From Halieaceae bacterium MED-G27 (GTDB taxonomy: Bacteria > Pseudomonadota > Gammaproteobacteria > Pseudomonadales > Halieaceae), in NCBI GenBank assembly GCA_002456975.1, contig NTKA01000004.1, positions 1 to 64,000 of the forward strand: 64,000 nt of DNA, given 5' to 3'. Position numbers and translations under genes: made by a program. The notes under the pieces were generated by a model, which was given only the letters and a program-made list of their open reading frames with translations, made no database searches and had not been told where the DNA came from. Positions 18,398-28,591 of this stretch are shown piece by piece. How positions within the stretch are numbered: position 1 is the first letter of the stretch; each line of letters begins with the position of its first letter.

Positions 18398-19392
18398 GAG
18401 TTCTGATCTCCTAACATGAGGGCCGCCCCCAGAAGACCGGGATCGGTATGCATGATAATTGAAGTTGGGATGGCCGCGTTGTAATCCCCGAATCGGCCTT
18501 TCGCAAGGAAACGAGCGCGGAAGTCACTTTGACGGAGTAGGTCGATATAGCGAGGTGCGATACCACCCGCGATAAAGACGCCGCCGCGCGCACCCACGGT
18601 GAGGGCGAGATTGCCCGCTGATGATCCAAATACAGCAAAAAAGATAGCCATGGTTTCAGCGGATAGCTTATCGCCAGCGCGAGCAGCTTCGCCAATCGCA
18701 CTGGGTTTCGCGAGATCGGCAGCCAAACCTCGAATTTCAGATAGCGCTTGATAGATATTGACAATGCCTGCACCACAGAGCAGTCGCTCAATCGACACCC
18801 GACCATAGCGCCCCCGCAGTTTGCGCAAAATTTCGAATTCGATGTCAGTGATCGGGGCGAAATCGACGTGTCCCCCTTCGCCCTGAAGCACAATCGTATT
18901 GCCACCGGCATCAAAGGTGACCGTGGCCACGCCGGTGCCAGTACCGGGTCCCAATGCCACCATGGGTTTAGCGGCCTCGGACCGACCCTCACCAATTTGC
19001 TCGACATCGCTGTGGGTCAGAGCGGGCAGTGCTCGCGCGACCGCGGCAAAGTCGTTAATGATGCTGATGGATGATTGTCCGAGATGCGATGCCAGTAATT
19101 CTCGATCAAACCGCCATGGACTGTTGGTAAAGCTAACGGTGCTTAAATGAGGCGGTGCGGCAACTGCGAGACAGGTATGTTCGGGGCCAGTAGCAGGCAG
19201 ATCGGCCGCGCCCCAGTCTCTGATCAACTGCGCGAGCACGTCGTGCATATTGTCGTAATCGGAGACGCGATACTTGGCCAGTTCGGTCGGACGCGCATCG
19301 CCCGGGCGCAGAAACGCAAAGCGGGCATTGGTACCACCAATATCGCCCACGAGCCCGTATGAATCTGTCAAAAGCGCTGCCGTGTTAGTCAT
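18394..19392 (-). CDS. glk: Glucokinase
   Basis: This enzyme phosphorylates glucose with ATP and so feeds zwf. It has 332 residues, against 321 in E. coli. LVGDIGGTNARFAF (about 14-27) is the phosphate-1 motif, SIINDFAAVARALP holds the catalytic Asp, and LGPGTGTGVA and EGGHVDFAP are typical of the bacterial Glk family rather than ROK kinases. The start is six bases after the edd stop and the end overlaps the eda start by four bases. Confidence 0.95.
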   Translation of the reverse strand: MTNTAALLTDSYGLVGDIGGTNARFAFLRPGDARPTELAKYRVSDYDNMHDVLAQLIRDWGAADLPATGPEHTCLAVAAPPHLSTVSFTNSPWRFDRELLASHLGQSSISIINDFAAVARALPALTHSDVEQIGEGRSEAAKPMVALGPGTGTGVATVTFDAGGNTIVLQGEGGHVDFAPITDIEFEILRKLRGRYGRVSIERLLCGAGIVNIYQALSEIRGLAADLAKPSAIGEAARAGDKLSAETMAIFFAVFGSSAGNLALTVGARGGVFIAGGIAPRYIDLLRQSDFRARFLAKGRFGDYNAAIPTSIIMHTDPGLLGAALMLGDQNS

Positions 19393-19398
19393 TGTGCA

Positions 19399-21204
19399 TC
19401 AGCCAAATAGTGAGCAAGCGCCTTCTTCAGCGCTATTTACCGTGCCGCGGTTAGCAAAAAACAAACCGCGCCCAACCGTATTGGGTGCCGATGGCGCTCC
19501 CGCCTGTTCACGGCTCGCAAGTGTGTCGTCATCGACCAACACCCCTAGCTCCCCCGTGTTGGCGTCGAGCCGAATCACGTCACCGGTTTGCACTTTACCT
19601 AATAAGCCTCCTAATTTGGCCTCGGGAGTGAGATGGATCGCGGCGGGCACCTTACCCGACGCACCGCTCATGCGACCATCGGTGACCAATGCGACGCGAT
19701 AACCCTTGTCCTGAAGCACGCCTAGCATCGGCGTGAGCTTGTGAAGTTCGGGCATACCGTTGGCAGAAGGCCCTTGGTATCTCACAACCACCACACAGTC
19801 TCGATCGAGTTCGCCGGCTTCAAACAGCGGTTTAAGCGCATCCTGGTCATCGATCACAACGGCCGGCGCCTCGACGACGGTGTGTTCATCGGCTACTGCT
19901 GAAGTTTTGATCACCGCACGGCCAAGCTTGCCGTTGAGCAACTTGAGGCCGCCATTTGAAGCAAATGCATTGGCCGCATCATTCAATACTTCTTTATCGA
20001 GACTCTGATCAGCGGCATCTCGCCAACGCAAAGACTCGCCATCGAGCACCGGTTCCTGGCAATAGTCACCAAAGTTATCGCCAAAACAGGTCGACGCTTC
20101 GGGGTTCATTAGGCCAGCATCTAATAGATTTCTGAACAGTACTCCTGTACCACCGGCGGCGTGGAAGTGATTAACGTCGGCCGAACCATTGGGATAGACA
20201 CGCGCGATGAGTGGGGTGACCGCGGACACCGCGTCAAAATCAGACCAATTGAGGCGATAGCCCGCGGCACGTGCTATGGCAATAAGATGGATACATAGGT
20301 TGGTCGACCCGCCCGATGCCAGCAACGCCACCATGGCATTAACGAGCGCTCGCGCGTCGACCACCGAGGCCATTGGCCGGTAGTCTCGGCTTTTGGCGGT
20401 GATCTTGATAACGTGCTCGGCAGCAAAATCAGTGAGCGCGTCACGCAGTTGCGTATCGGGGTTAACGAATGAGCTACCCGGTAGTTGTAGGCCCATCGCT
20501 TCGACCATGACCTGGTTGCTGTTGGCCGTGCCATAAAAAGTGCAGGTGCCCTGCGAGTGGTAAGACTGGCTTTCGGCTTCCAGCAGTTCCTCTCGGCCGA
20601 CTTTGCCCTCGGCAAACAGCTGTCGAATCCTAATTTTTTCTTTGTTCGGTAGTCCTGAAGGCATTGGGCCCGCCGGCACTGTCATCACGGGGAGATGGCC
20701 AAACTGAAGCGCGCCCATCAGCAGTCCCGGGATGATCTTGTCGCAGACCCCAAGGAGTAGCGCGGCATCAAACATCTGATGTGACAGCGAGACCGCGGTA
20801 GCCTGAGCAATCACGTCGCGGCTGAAAAGGCTAAGCTCCATGCCCGATTGGCCCTGTGTCACGCCGTCGCACATGGCGGGTACACCGCCAGCAATCTGTG
20901 CTGTGCTGCCTAGGCGTCGCGCGGCTTGTTTGATGCGCTCTGGGTAGGTCTCGTAGGGCGCGTGTGCCGACAGCATGTCGTTGTAGGCCGTGACGATGCC
21001 GATATTGGCAGAGTCCATCAGCTTGATGACCGACTTGTCATTGCTCGAGCAGGCCGCCATACCGTGGGCTAGGTTGCCGCAGCTCAGCTGCTGCCTGTCG
21101 GGGGCGCCGGCGCGCATCGCATCGATGTCTCTGAGGTAGTCATCGCGGAGATCCTGACTCCTCGCTTCAATGGCATCAGTGACTTTGACTATTTCAGTGC
21201 GCAT
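19399..21204 (-). CDS. edd: 6-phosphogluconate dehydratase
   Basis: This iron-sulfur enzyme dehydrates 6-phosphogluconate to KDPG. It has 601 residues, the usual length for the IlvD/Edd family. Visible motifs are [28 protein letters not shown] in part ([14 protein letters not shown]), [12 protein letters not shown] and the C-terminal [19 protein letters not shown] in part ([13 protein letters not shown]). It leads the operon edd-glk-eda-zwf-pgl. Two HexR-like palindromes lie within 101 bases upstream of its ATG at 21204. Confidence 0.97.
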   Translation of the reverse strand: MRTEIVKVTDAIEARSQDLRDDYLRDIDAMRAGAPDRQQLSCGNLAHGMAACSSNDKSVIKLMDSANIGIVTAYNDMLSAHAPYETYPERIKQAARRLGSTAQIAGGVPAMCDGVTQGQSGMELSLFSRDVIAQATAVSLSHQMFDAALLLGVCDKIIPGLLMGALQFGHLPVMTVPAGPMPSGLPNKEKIRIRQLFAEGKVGREELLEAESQSYHSQGTCTFYGTANSNQVMVEAMGLQLPGSSFVNPDTQLRDALTDFAAEHVIKITAKSRDYRPMASVVDARALVNAMVALLASGGSTNLCIHLIAIARAAGYRLNWSDFDAVSAVTPLIARVYPNGSADVNHFHAAGGTGVLFRNLLDAGLMNPEASTCFGDNFGDYCQEPVLDGESLRWRDAADQSLDKEVLNDAANAFASNGGLKLLNGKLGRAVIKTSAVADEHTVVEAPAVVIDDQDALKPLFEAGELDRDCVVVVRYQGPSANGMPELHKLTPMLGVLQDKGYRVALVTDGRMSGASGKVPAAIHLTPEAKLGGLLGKVQTGDVIRLDANTGELGVLVDDDTLASREQAGAPSAPNTVGRGLFFANRGTVNSAEEGACSLFG

Positions 21205-21239
21205 AACGGCGACTACTTGGTTTTGCAGAGCTGCAATTA

Positions 21240-21254
21240 TGTAATAAAAATACG
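21240..21254. promoter_or_regulatory. HexR-type operator, proximal to edd
   Basis: TGTAATAAAAATACG matches the HexR consensus TGTAATAAAATTACA at 13 of 15 positions. It lies 36-50 bases upstream of the edd start. Confidence 0.65.
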
Positions 21255-21290
21255 TTTTTTGCGATTTATTTGACGAATAAAACGCTATTT

Positions 21291-21305
21291 TGTAATTTTA
21301 TTACG
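21291..21305. promoter_or_regulatory. HexR-type operator, distal to edd
   Basis: TGTAATTTTATTACG matches the reverse complement of the same consensus (TGTAATTTTATTACA) at 14 of 15 positions. It overlaps the stop codon of the upstream kinase gene, and its centre is 51 bp from the proximal site, which would allow paired binding. Confidence 0.75.
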
Positions 21306-22233
21306 AGATTTTGCCGTTGGTAGCGGCCTGCAGACCGAGCAGGAATGCACCAGCCGTTCCCGAGACAGGAGCTAGTGTGGGTGGGGCTAGTAGCTGTTCG
21401 ATAGCGGTGCCGTTATCAAGCTCAGGAAAGTAACCACCGAGCTGACGTTTGAGAGCCTTTCGAGTCACGGTGAGGAGCTCGGCGCTTTCCATCACGCCGC
21501 CGCCTAGAACAATGGTCGATGGCTGGTGGTGTAGCACGATACTCATGGCGATCTGGCCGAGGTAATCGCCCATCACATCTAAGACCTCGCTACGGTGGGC
21601 GCTGCTATCGAGCGAATCGGACAAGCTGCGGCCCCAGCGAGCAATGACCGCAGGTCCCGAAGCAAAACCCTCAGCACAGTCTGGATGAAAGGGGCAGACG
21701 CTGGTGAACGCGCGGTCATTCGGGTGTCGCCTGAGCGGGATATGACCGATCTCAGGATGACGAGACCCGTTCTGCACGCTACCCTCCGATACAATACCGA
21801 CGCCAATTCCAGTGCCAATAGTGGCGTAGGCCAGTCCACCTTCGGTGCTGTGGTTACCCAAGTGGTACTCGGCCAACGCCGCCGCGTTCACGTCAGTGTC
21901 AATAGCGACAGGAGCTTCAAGACGAGAACCGAGAAAGTTTCGATAATCGAAGCCCTGCCAGCCTGTCTTGGGAGTGACGCCGATAACCCCGTAGTGATCG
22001 CTGTGCGGGTTGACCTCGATAGGTCCAAACGACGCGATGCCGATGCCATCAATTGCTTTACCGGCAGAGCATTCATCGATAGCTGCCAGGGCCTGCGCCA
22101 TTGTCTCGATAGGGTCGTTAGTTGTATGAATCGTGCGGTAGGCGCTCGGAGCCCAGTCACTGCCGACTGCGACCTGCACTTTGGTGCCCCCGGCTTCGAT
22201 GGCCGCTATTACGGGCTTTGCTGACTCATTCAT
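21301..22233 (-). CDS. ROK-family sugar kinase, probably fructokinase
   Basis: The ATG at 22233 gives 310 residues; a GTG 12 codons upstream is possible. The ATP motif is AAIEAGGTKVQVAVG and the catalytic Asp is in DTDVNAAALAE. The ROK zinc site reads EIGHIPLRRHPNDRAF then CPFHPDCAEGFASGPA, which matches ScrK/GmuE-type fructokinases more than NagC-type regulators. It has no DNA-binding domain. It lies 96 bases upstream of edd on the same strand with two HexR sites between, so it probably has its own promoter. The substrate (fructose or mannose) is inferred from family resemblance. Confidence 0.85.
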   Translation of the reverse strand: MNESAKPVIAAIEAGGTKVQVAVGSDWAPSAYRTIHTTNDPIETMAQALAAIDECSAGKAIDGIGIASFGPIEVNPHSDHYGVIGVTPKTGWQGFDYRNFLGSRLEAPVAIDTDVNAAALAEYHLGNHSTEGGLAYATIGTGIGVGIVSEGSVQNGSRHPEIGHIPLRRHPNDRAFTSVCPFHPDCAEGFASGPAVIARWGRSLSDSLDSSAHRSEVLDVMGDYLGQIAMSIVLHHQPSTIVLGGGVMESAELLTVTRKALKRQLGGYFPELDNGTAIEQLLAPPTLAPVSGTAGAFLLGLQAATNGKIS

Positions 22234-22396
22234 AACTGACCGCGTCTCGCGCTGAGTTCGTTGAAGCACATGATAACGCGGCTAGGATGGCGATTTAATG
22301 CTTATCCGCTTGAGTCATTACTTGGTATTGAGCGTAGAGCCCCACCAGCCGCCCACTAGAGTGATGCAGGCTGATGAGGTGGTCGTTTAGCAGTAC

Positions 22397-22819
22397 TTAG
22401 ACTGTCGCCATCACGGCGTTAACGCCGAGTACCAACAGGGCGGCTGTGCTGACCGCGAACAGTACAAACCGGACGGGCACGGTATTGACTTGCATTTGCC
22501 ACAAACTGTGGAGGACTCTTGCAATTGTGTAAGTCCACGCCGCGTAGAGCGAAGTGGTAGACACGTCGCCGACGAGCGCGAGAATGACTACTACGGCATA
22601 AAACGCTGTTGGCTGCTCAAGCAAATGCTCGTAGTTGTGCCGGGTCCACTTCATCTTTTCCGGCACGTCAGCTTCATTATCGGGCCCCCGGTACCCAACG
22701 GGCAACTCGCCAAGTTTGGCACCCGAACCAAGCACTCGGACAACGTAGATTAAGAGGATTAGAACGGACCACACGGCTAATATTGCTGCGGGGCCAAGGA
22801 TAGGGTTGAGCTCTGCCAT
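22397..22819 (-). CDS. MAPEG-family membrane protein
   Basis: The 140 residues form about four membrane segments (roughly 8-28, 70-88, 91-110, 115-138). The stretch HNYEHLLEQPTAFYAVVVIL followed by ARVLHSLWQ matches the MAPEG pattern (N-x-x-E/H-x(5-6)-P-x-F-Y, then R-x-x-H-S). Members conjugate glutathione or process eicosanoids in eukaryotes; bacterial roles are mostly unknown. The start follows GGAGATCGATC at good spacing. It diverges from fabV. Confidence 0.85.
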   Translation of the reverse strand: MAELNPILGPAAILAVWSVLILLIYVVRVLGSGAKLGELPVGYRGPDNEADVPEKMKWTRHNYEHLLEQPTAFYAVVVILALVGDVSTTSLYAAWTYTIARVLHSLWQMQVNTVPVRFVLFAVSTAALLVLGVNAVMATV

Positions 22820-22934
22820 GATCGATCTCCATTATTGTGAAAAGAATGCGGTCATTACCGCACGCTTAGTCTCTAACGAATTGCTTCCCTCATGCTAGAC
22901 TTTTCGCCGATTAAATTTTGAGAGTATTAGACGC

Positions 22935-24125
22935 ATGGTTATCAAGCCAAAAGTTCGCGGATTTCTCTGCACAACAACCCATCCAATTGGCTGCGATGCC
23001 AACGTCAAGCGCCAGATAGAGCTCGTACAATCAAAGGGAACGGTTGCTGACGGGCCTAAGCGTGTGTTGGTGTTGGGGGCGTCAACGGGTTACGGACTCG
23101 CGTCTCGGATTACGGCGGCGTTCGGTTCTGGAGCTTCTACACTTGGTGTGTTCTTCGAAAAAGAGGGCAACGAGCGAAAGCCGGGTACGGCGGGCTGGTA
23201 TAACTCAGCGGCGTTTCATCGTTATGCGGAAGAAGCAGGGCTCTATGCTAAGAGTGTGAACGGCGATGCCTTCTCGGATGACGTAAAAGCACAGGTTATC
23301 GATGTCATCAAAGAGGACCTCGGTCAGGTCGATTTGGTGGTATACAGCCTCGCTGCTCCGCGACGCACCCATCCAAAGACCGGCGTCGTGCATTCTTCGA
23401 CCTTAAAACCCATCGGCTCTGCCGCGACACAAAAAGGCGTCAATACCGACAAGGGAACGATTCAGGAATTTCATCTCGAGGCCGCGTCGCAAGAGGAGAT
23501 CGATAATACCGTAGCGGTAATGGGTGGCGAAGACTGGCAGATGTGGATTGAGGCGCTGGCGGATGCGGGCGTACTTGCCGAAGGAGCAAAAACCACCGCC
23601 TACACCTACATTGGCGAGAAAATCACCTGGGATATTTACTGGCACGGCACGATTGGTGCAGCTAAGCAGGATCTCGACAAGCGAGTCATGGACATCCGAG
23701 CACGCATGGCGAGCATCGGCGGCGATGCCCGAGTGTCGGTGCTAAAGGCTGTGGTGACTCAGGCGTCGTCGGCGATACCGGCGATGCCGATCTATCTCGC
23801 GATTTTGTTCAAGGTCATGAAGGCCAAGGGCACCCATGAGGGCTGTATCGAGCAAATCGACCGCCTGTTTCGCGAAGTAATGTATGGCGATAAGGCATTG
23901 GACGACGAGGGTCGCCAGAGAGTCGATGATCTTGAGTTGTTGCCCGAGGTGCAGGCTGAAGTGGCCGAACTGTGGTCGCAGATCGACACCGATAATCTCA
24001 ACGAGCTCTCCGACTTTGCGGGCTATCGCGAAGAGTTCCTGCAGTTATTCGGCTTTGAAGTTCCGGGTGTCGACTACGACGCTGATGTTGACCCGGTCGC
24101 CAATATCGCGAACCTGGTCGGTTAA
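22935..24125 (+). CDS. fabV: Trans-2-enoyl-ACP/CoA reductase FabV
   Basis: This enzyme performs the last reduction of each fatty-acid elongation cycle with NADH and is the triclosan-resistant alternative to FabI. It has 396 residues. The N-terminus [20 protein letters not shown] is characteristic. [15 protein letters not shown] (about 45-59) is the NADH motif, [12 protein letters not shown] the substrate loop, and [14 protein letters not shown] with a downstream GTIGAAK holds the Y-x8-K catalytic pair. The next gene starts two bases after its stop. Confidence 0.96.
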   Translation: MVIKPKVRGFLCTTTHPIGCDANVKRQIELVQSKGTVADGPKRVLVLGASTGYGLASRITAAFGSGASTLGVFFEKEGNERKPGTAGWYNSAAFHRYAEEAGLYAKSVNGDAFSDDVKAQVIDVIKEDLGQVDLVVYSLAAPRRTHPKTGVVHSSTLKPIGSAATQKGVNTDKGTIQEFHLEAASQEEIDNTVAVMGGEDWQMWIEALADAGVLAEGAKTTAYTYIGEKITWDIYWHGTIGAAKQDLDKRVMDIRARMASIGGDARVSVLKAVVTQASSAIPAMPIYLAILFKVMKAKGTHEGCIEQIDRLFREVMYGDKALDDEGRQRVDDLELLPEVQAEVAELWSQIDTDNLNELSDFAGYREEFLQLFGFEVPGVDYDADVDPVANIANLVG

Positions 24126-24127
24126 CC

Positions 24128-24952
24128 ATGCAAGCTTATGACGAAGCCGTTTCGATATCGCCTCGGGTTCGGCGTCTAGTAGCGCAAAATCCGGGCGCGA
24201 TGACTGGGCCCGGCACCAATACTTATTTAGTAGGCAATGAAACCTTAGCGCTGATCGATCCGGGTCCTGCGCTGGATGAGCATATCGAGCATATTCTCGA
24301 GGTGGGTGATGGCAAGATCACTCATGTTTTGTGTACCCACACCCACCCCGACCATTCACCGGCGGCGGCTCCCATTGCGAAGGCATTGGGTATTCCTATG
24401 ATCGGGGCTGTGACCGCTGACGATAGGCATCAGGACCTTACATTCAAGCCAGATATCCAACTGACACACGACGCCACTTTTTCAGGACCAGATTGGACAA
24501 TTCGTGGTGTCGCCACCCCCGGTCATGTCGATAATCATTTCTGTTTCTTACTCGAGGAAGAGGGGATTGTGTTCGCTGGCGATCACATCATGAATGGCTC
24601 GACCGTTGTGATCGTCCCGCCCGGCGGCAATATGAAAGCCTACATCGACTCCCTAAAGCGGTTGTTAGACTACGACGTCAAGGCGATAGCACCCGGACAC
24701 GGTGACGTCATCCCCGATTGTCGGGGAGAAGTAGAAAAGCTGGTTCGCCATCGACTGATGCGAGAAGCGAAAGTAGTCGCAGTCTTGCAACGAGAAGCTC
24801 CATTAGCAATCGAAAGCCTGGTGGTATCTGTATACGATGATGTGCCCGTTGCTATGCACCCATGGGCTCAGTTGTCACTACTGGCGCATTTGTTGAAACT
24901 CGAGGTTGAGGAGCGCGCTGAGCAGAGTGGCGGTCAATGGGCCATGCGGTAA
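24128..24952 (+). CDS. Metallo-beta-lactamase-fold hydrolase, LACTB2-like
   Basis: The 274 residues hold the MBL metal motif THTHPDHSP (H-x-H-x-D-H), a second His in GVATPGHVDNHFCF, Asp in VFAGDHIMNG and His in IAPGHGDVI. A winged-helix-like C-terminal tail (about 200-260) is typical of the LACTB2 subgroup. GPGTNTYLVG near the N-terminus is also usual. Substrates in this group vary (RNA, thioesters, lactones). It is tightly coupled to fabV and precedes an acyl-CoA ligase, so a thioester role is possible, which is inference. Confidence 0.85.
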   Translation: MQAYDEAVSISPRVRRLVAQNPGAMTGPGTNTYLVGNETLALIDPGPALDEHIEHILEVGDGKITHVLCTHTHPDHSPAAAPIAKALGIPMIGAVTADDRHQDLTFKPDIQLTHDATFSGPDWTIRGVATPGHVDNHFCFLLEEEGIVFAGDHIMNGSTVVIVPPGGNMKAYIDSLKRLLDYDVKAIAPGHGDVIPDCRGEVEKLVRHRLMREAKVVAVLQREAPLAIESLVVSVYDDVPVAMHPWAQLSLLAHLLKLEVEERAEQSGGQWAMR

Positions 24953-25084
24953 TGATCAGCGGCGAGGCGGCTGGAAAAATGCGAGTGAGATCAGTTTGCC
25001 GAGTAAGGCCAATTTGAGAAGGAAGGCAGACAAGCCAGATAATGAATAACAGCAACTTAAACAGCCGAACAGAGAGGTAGAGCA

Positions 25085-26710
25085 ATGCAAGGCTTAATGA
25101 TGGACATCCCACTGACGATTACGTCGATTATGCGGCACGCGGAGCGCGTGCACGGTGCACAGGAAATCGTCTCCGTAACCCGCGATAACCCGCGTCACCG
25201 CTACACCTATGCCGACTCGTTTGCGCGCACCCGCCAGCTTGCCAATGCAATGAGCGACTGGGACCTTGCGAGCGGCGACCGTATTGCGACGCTGGCTTGG
25301 AATGACTATCGGCACTTCGAGGCGTATTACGCGAGTGCCTGTTCGGGCTACGTCTGTCACACGATTAACCCACGACTGTTCCCAGAGCAGATTGTCTACA
25401 TCATCAATCACGCCGAGGACCAATATGTATTCTTGGATCCCGACTTTTGGCCGCTAATCGAAAAAGTTGCACCCGAGTGCACCGGCGTGAAGGGATGGGT
25501 TGTCATGACCACTCCCGAGCACATGCCCGAGACATCTCTTGAGAATGTGCACTGCTACGAAACACTGATGGAAGGTCAGAGCGATCAATTCGACTGGCCC
25601 GATATCGATGAGAACAGTGCCTGCGCGCTCTGCTACACATCCGGTACTACAGGTAATCCGAAGGGCGTTTTGTACAGCCACCGTTCAACAGTCCTGCACA
25701 CCTACGCGACTCTAATGCCCGACTCGATGAATATTTCATCGGGCGATGTAATCTTGCCGATTGTTCCCATGTTCCACGTTAACGCTTGGGGTAACCCTTA
25801 TGCTTGCCCCGTAGCCGGCGCCAAGATGGTCATGCCCGGCAACAAGATGGGCGATGGACCGACGCTTGCGGCACTGATAAATGAAGAGGGCGTGACCATG
25901 TCGGCGGGTGTTCCCACGGTATGGCTGAATCTTCTCGCGCATCTCCGAAGCTCGGGCGAGCGTGTTGAGACCCTGCAGCGAGTGGTGGTGGGTGGTTCCG
26001 CTTGTCCGCTATCAGTAATGGAGGAGTTCGATGCCTACGGTGTCGACACCCGCCACGCCTGGGGTATGACCGAGATGAGCCCACTCGGCACATCTAATTC
26101 ATCGGGTGCACGCCGCCATCAGTTCGATTCAGAGACCTTTACCAACATGCGCCTCAACGTCGGCCAGCCTATTTACGGCGTCGAGGTGAAGATCACCGAT
26201 GACGATAACAACGAGTTGCCCTGGGATGGTGTCGCCTTCGGTGCCTTGAAGGTCCGAGGTCCTTGGATCTGCTCGAGCTACTTCAAGTTGGATGGCAGCA
26301 GCGCTCACGAAGAAGAAGGCTGGTTCGAGACGGGCGATGTGGCCACGATCGATCCTCGCGGCAATGTAGCCATTACTGACCGTACCAAAGATGTGATCAA
26401 GTCAGGCGGTGAGTGGATTTCTTCGATCGAGGTGGAAAACTGCGCCACGGGTCACCCAGGGGTTGCCGAGGCTGCGGTGATCGGCCGAATTCATCCTAAG
26501 TGGGGTGAGCGACCTCTGTTGATCGTGGTCAAGAATGAATCGGCCGACGTTACGTCCGATGAACTCAAGAGCTTCCTCGACGGCAAGATTGCGAAGTGGT
26601 GGATTCCCGATGATGTGCAGTACATCGACGAGATGCCACACACGGCGACTGGGAAAATTCAGAAGACCAAGCTCCGCGATATCTTCGAAGACTATCAATT
26701 CCCAGCATAG
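25085..26710 (+). CDS. Fatty-acyl-CoA ligase, AlkK-like
   Basis: This enzyme activates fatty acids to acyl-CoA through an acyl-adenylate. It has 541 residues. The AMP-binding motif is [20 protein letters not shown] (about 179-198), followed by [40 protein letters not shown] and [11 protein letters not shown], ending with [12 protein letters not shown], which holds the catalytic Lys. The sequence is very close in wording to AlkK of Pseudomonas putida (medium-chain ligase). The ATG at 25085 follows GAGGTAG; ATG at 25100 is an alternative. A terminator follows. Confidence 0.94.
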   Translation: MQGLMMDIPLTITSIMRHAERVHGAQEIVSVTRDNPRHRYTYADSFARTRQLANAMSDWDLASGDRIATLAWNDYRHFEAYYASACSGYVCHTINPRLFPEQIVYIINHAEDQYVFLDPDFWPLIEKVAPECTGVKGWVVMTTPEHMPETSLENVHCYETLMEGQSDQFDWPDIDENSACALCYTSGTTGNPKGVLYSHRSTVLHTYATLMPDSMNISSGDVILPIVPMFHVNAWGNPYACPVAGAKMVMPGNKMGDGPTLAALINEEGVTMSAGVPTVWLNLLAHLRSSGERVETLQRVVVGGSACPLSVMEEFDAYGVDTRHAWGMTEMSPLGTSNSSGARRHQFDSETFTNMRLNVGQPIYGVEVKITDDDNNELPWDGVAFGALKVRGPWICSSYFKLDGSSAHEEEGWFETGDVATIDPRGNVAITDRTKDVIKSGGEWISSIEVENCATGHPGVAEAAVIGRIHPKWGERPLLIVVKNESADVTSDELKSFLDGKIAKWWIPDDVQYIDEMPHTATGKIQKTKLRDIFEDYQFPA

Positions 26711-26726
26711 TTGAAATAGGCAAATA

Positions 26727-26749
26727 AGCCCCGCTTTAGCGGGGCTTTT
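26727..26749 (+). terminator. Terminator after the acyl-CoA ligase
   Basis: AGCCCCGC-TTTA-GCGGGGCT forms an 8-bp stem with a 4-base loop followed by T residues. Confidence 0.9.
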
Positions 26750-27058
26750 CATAAGTTATTTGGCGCCTTGTTGAGCCGGTTATTGGTCGGATTTTCTAGT
26801 GCTCGGACTTTTTATCGTCCGGGCTTTTGTATTTCAGTTTAGGGTCGAGTCACTGCTCCTATTTGGTTCAACGGTGCATTGGGTCCGATGCTTGTGTCGG
26901 TCGATTATTCATACCAGCCTGTTTGTTGTTTCTGTTCGTTTATCGGTACAGTCATCGAGTGTCGGCGATCCTCAGCTATTACGGCGCTCATCCCTAGAGC
27001 CAGGGTCGTCTGCTGGTAGCTTGCAGCTGGGGATAATGGAGCAAAGAGGAAAGATCAG
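26750..27058. other. Intergenic region, no gene seen
   Basis: This T-rich spacer lies before the AmpG-like gene. A short inverted repeat, CGGAC/GTCCG (26804-26808 with 26817-26821), is present. The frame open across this region (26799-27155) has no family resemblance and runs into the permease gene. Confidence 0.5.
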
Positions 27059-28591
27059 ATGCAACAGTTTCTTGACTCAGTCTCTGCGTATACCCATCCC
27101 CGTGTGCTGGCCATGTTGTTTCTTGGCTTTTCTGCGGGACTTCCTCTGCTACTGATTTTCTCCACGCTATCGATTTGGCTCAGTGAAGCGGGTGTGGAGC
27201 GCAGTGCCGTGACCTATTTTAGTTGGGCCGCTCTGGGCTATTCATTCAAATTTGTATGGGCGCCCTTGGTCGATAAGTTGCCTATTCCAATGCTCCAGCA
27301 TCGGCTGGGTAAGCGTCGAAGCTGGCTTTTGCTATCGCAGTTAATGGTCATCTCGGCCATGTTGTGGATGGCCATGAATGATCCCGCCAGTACAAACGGT
27401 CTCCAATACATGGCCTTGGCCGCTGTTTTTTTAGGCTTTTCGTCCGCAACTCAAGACATTGTGATCGATGCCTATCGGATTGAAGCTGTGGAGGAAACGC
27501 TGCAAGCCTTGATGTCAGCTTCGTATGTTGCAGGGTATCGAATCGGGATGGTGGTGGCCGGTGCTGGTGCGCTTTATCTGGCGGCAGGCCTGGGCACGAC
27601 AAAAGAGGCCTATGTGTATTCCTCGTGGCAAATCACCTACGCCGCAATGGCGGCGACCATGCTGGTTGGCGTTATCACCACATTGCTAATCGAGGAGCCC
27701 CAGCGCCAAAATGAATCGAGCTTGCTCAATTCAACCAGTGACTATCTTCGATTCTTGCTGTTGTTTGTCTGCTTCGTGATCGCGCTTATCTTTACTTATG
27801 GCTGGCTGGCAGGCAGCGTTGAGACTCTCAAGACCGGGCTAGATGGCTTGGGTCTCGGAGCATCTCTGGCCTCTTTCCTGGCTGAGAGTGTTCGGCTTCT
27901 TGCCTCCATTGGCGCGGCAGGGACGATTGGTGGATTGCTAGTGATACTAAACATCGCCGATCAGCGTGCGTTGCAGGAAACCTATGTTGATCCCATCGCT
28001 GAGTTTTTCGACCGCTACGGTCGGATGGCGCTTCTTGTCTTACTGCTAATTGGTTTCTATCGCGTGTCTGACATTGTATTGGGCGTTATTTCCAATGTGT
28101 TTTATTTGGATATGGGGTTCAGCAAAGGCGAAATCGCCACAGTTACTAAAGTGTTTGGTATCTGGATGACCATTCTTGGCGGCTTTCTCGGTGGCTTTCT
28201 GACCATACGCTACGGTGTTTTGAAGGTCTTGATGCTTGGCGCCGTGATGACGGTGGTCACCAATTTGCTGTTTATACCCGTGGCGAATAACCCGGGTAAT
28301 TTGAGTTTGCTCTACGTCGTGATTGGTGCCGATAATCTCACAGCGGGTTTGGCGGCCGCGGCGTTTATCGCTTATCTATCCAGTCTTACCAACCTCTCGT
28401 TCACCGCGATGCAGTACGCTATGTTCAGCTCGATCATGACCTTGTTTCCCAAACTGCTGGGCGGTTATTCCGGTTCAATGGTCGATGCGCTGGGCTACCA
28501 AACCTTTTTCTTCATCTCGTCGATGATGGGTCTGCCGGTGCTTCTCCTGATCTGGCTAGTCAATCGCTATGTCAAAGAGATCGAGGCATGA
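27059..28591 (+). CDS. AmpG-like major facilitator permease
   Basis: The 510 residues contain about 12-14 membrane segments. The family marks are LGFSAGLPLLLIFSTLSIWL, YSFKFVWAPLVDKLPIP, GKRRSWLLLSQ and FLGFSSATQDIVIDAYRIE, which match the AmpG muropeptide permease and its paralogues. AmpG carries anhydro-muropeptides from periplasm to cytoplasm for wall recycling; several gammaproteobacteria have more than one copy, so the substrate is not certain. The ATG follows GAGGAAAG. The next gene overlaps by four bases (ATGA). Confidence 0.88.
   Translation: MQQFLDSVSAYTHPRVLAMLFLGFSAGLPLLLIFSTLSIWLSEAGVERSAVTYFSWAALGYSFKFVWAPLVDKLPIPMLQHRLGKRRSWLLLSQLMVISAMLWMAMNDPASTNGLQYMALAAVFLGFSSATQDIVIDAYRIEAVEETLQALMSASYVAGYRIGMVVAGAGALYLAAGLGTTKEAYVYSSWQITYAAMAATMLVGVITTLLIEEPQRQNESSLLNSTSDYLRFLLLFVCFVIALIFTYGWLAGSVETLKTGLDGLGLGASLASFLAESVRLLASIGAAGTIGGLLVILNIADQRALQETYVDPIAEFFDRYGRMALLVLLLIGFYRVSDIVLGVISNVFYLDMGFSKGEIATVTKVFGIWMTILGGFLGGFLTIRYGVLKVLMLGAVMTVVTNLLFIPVANNPGNLSLLYVVIGADNLTAGLAAAAFIAYLSSLTNLSFTAMQYAMFSSIMTLFPKLLGGYSGSMVDALGYQTFFFISSMMGLPVLLLIWLVNRYVKEIEA

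Noticed and set aside
26799-27155. A 118-codon frame before the AmpG-like gene
   Set aside because: It overlaps the permease start by nearly 100 bases, has low-complexity Ser/Leu content and no family resemblance.
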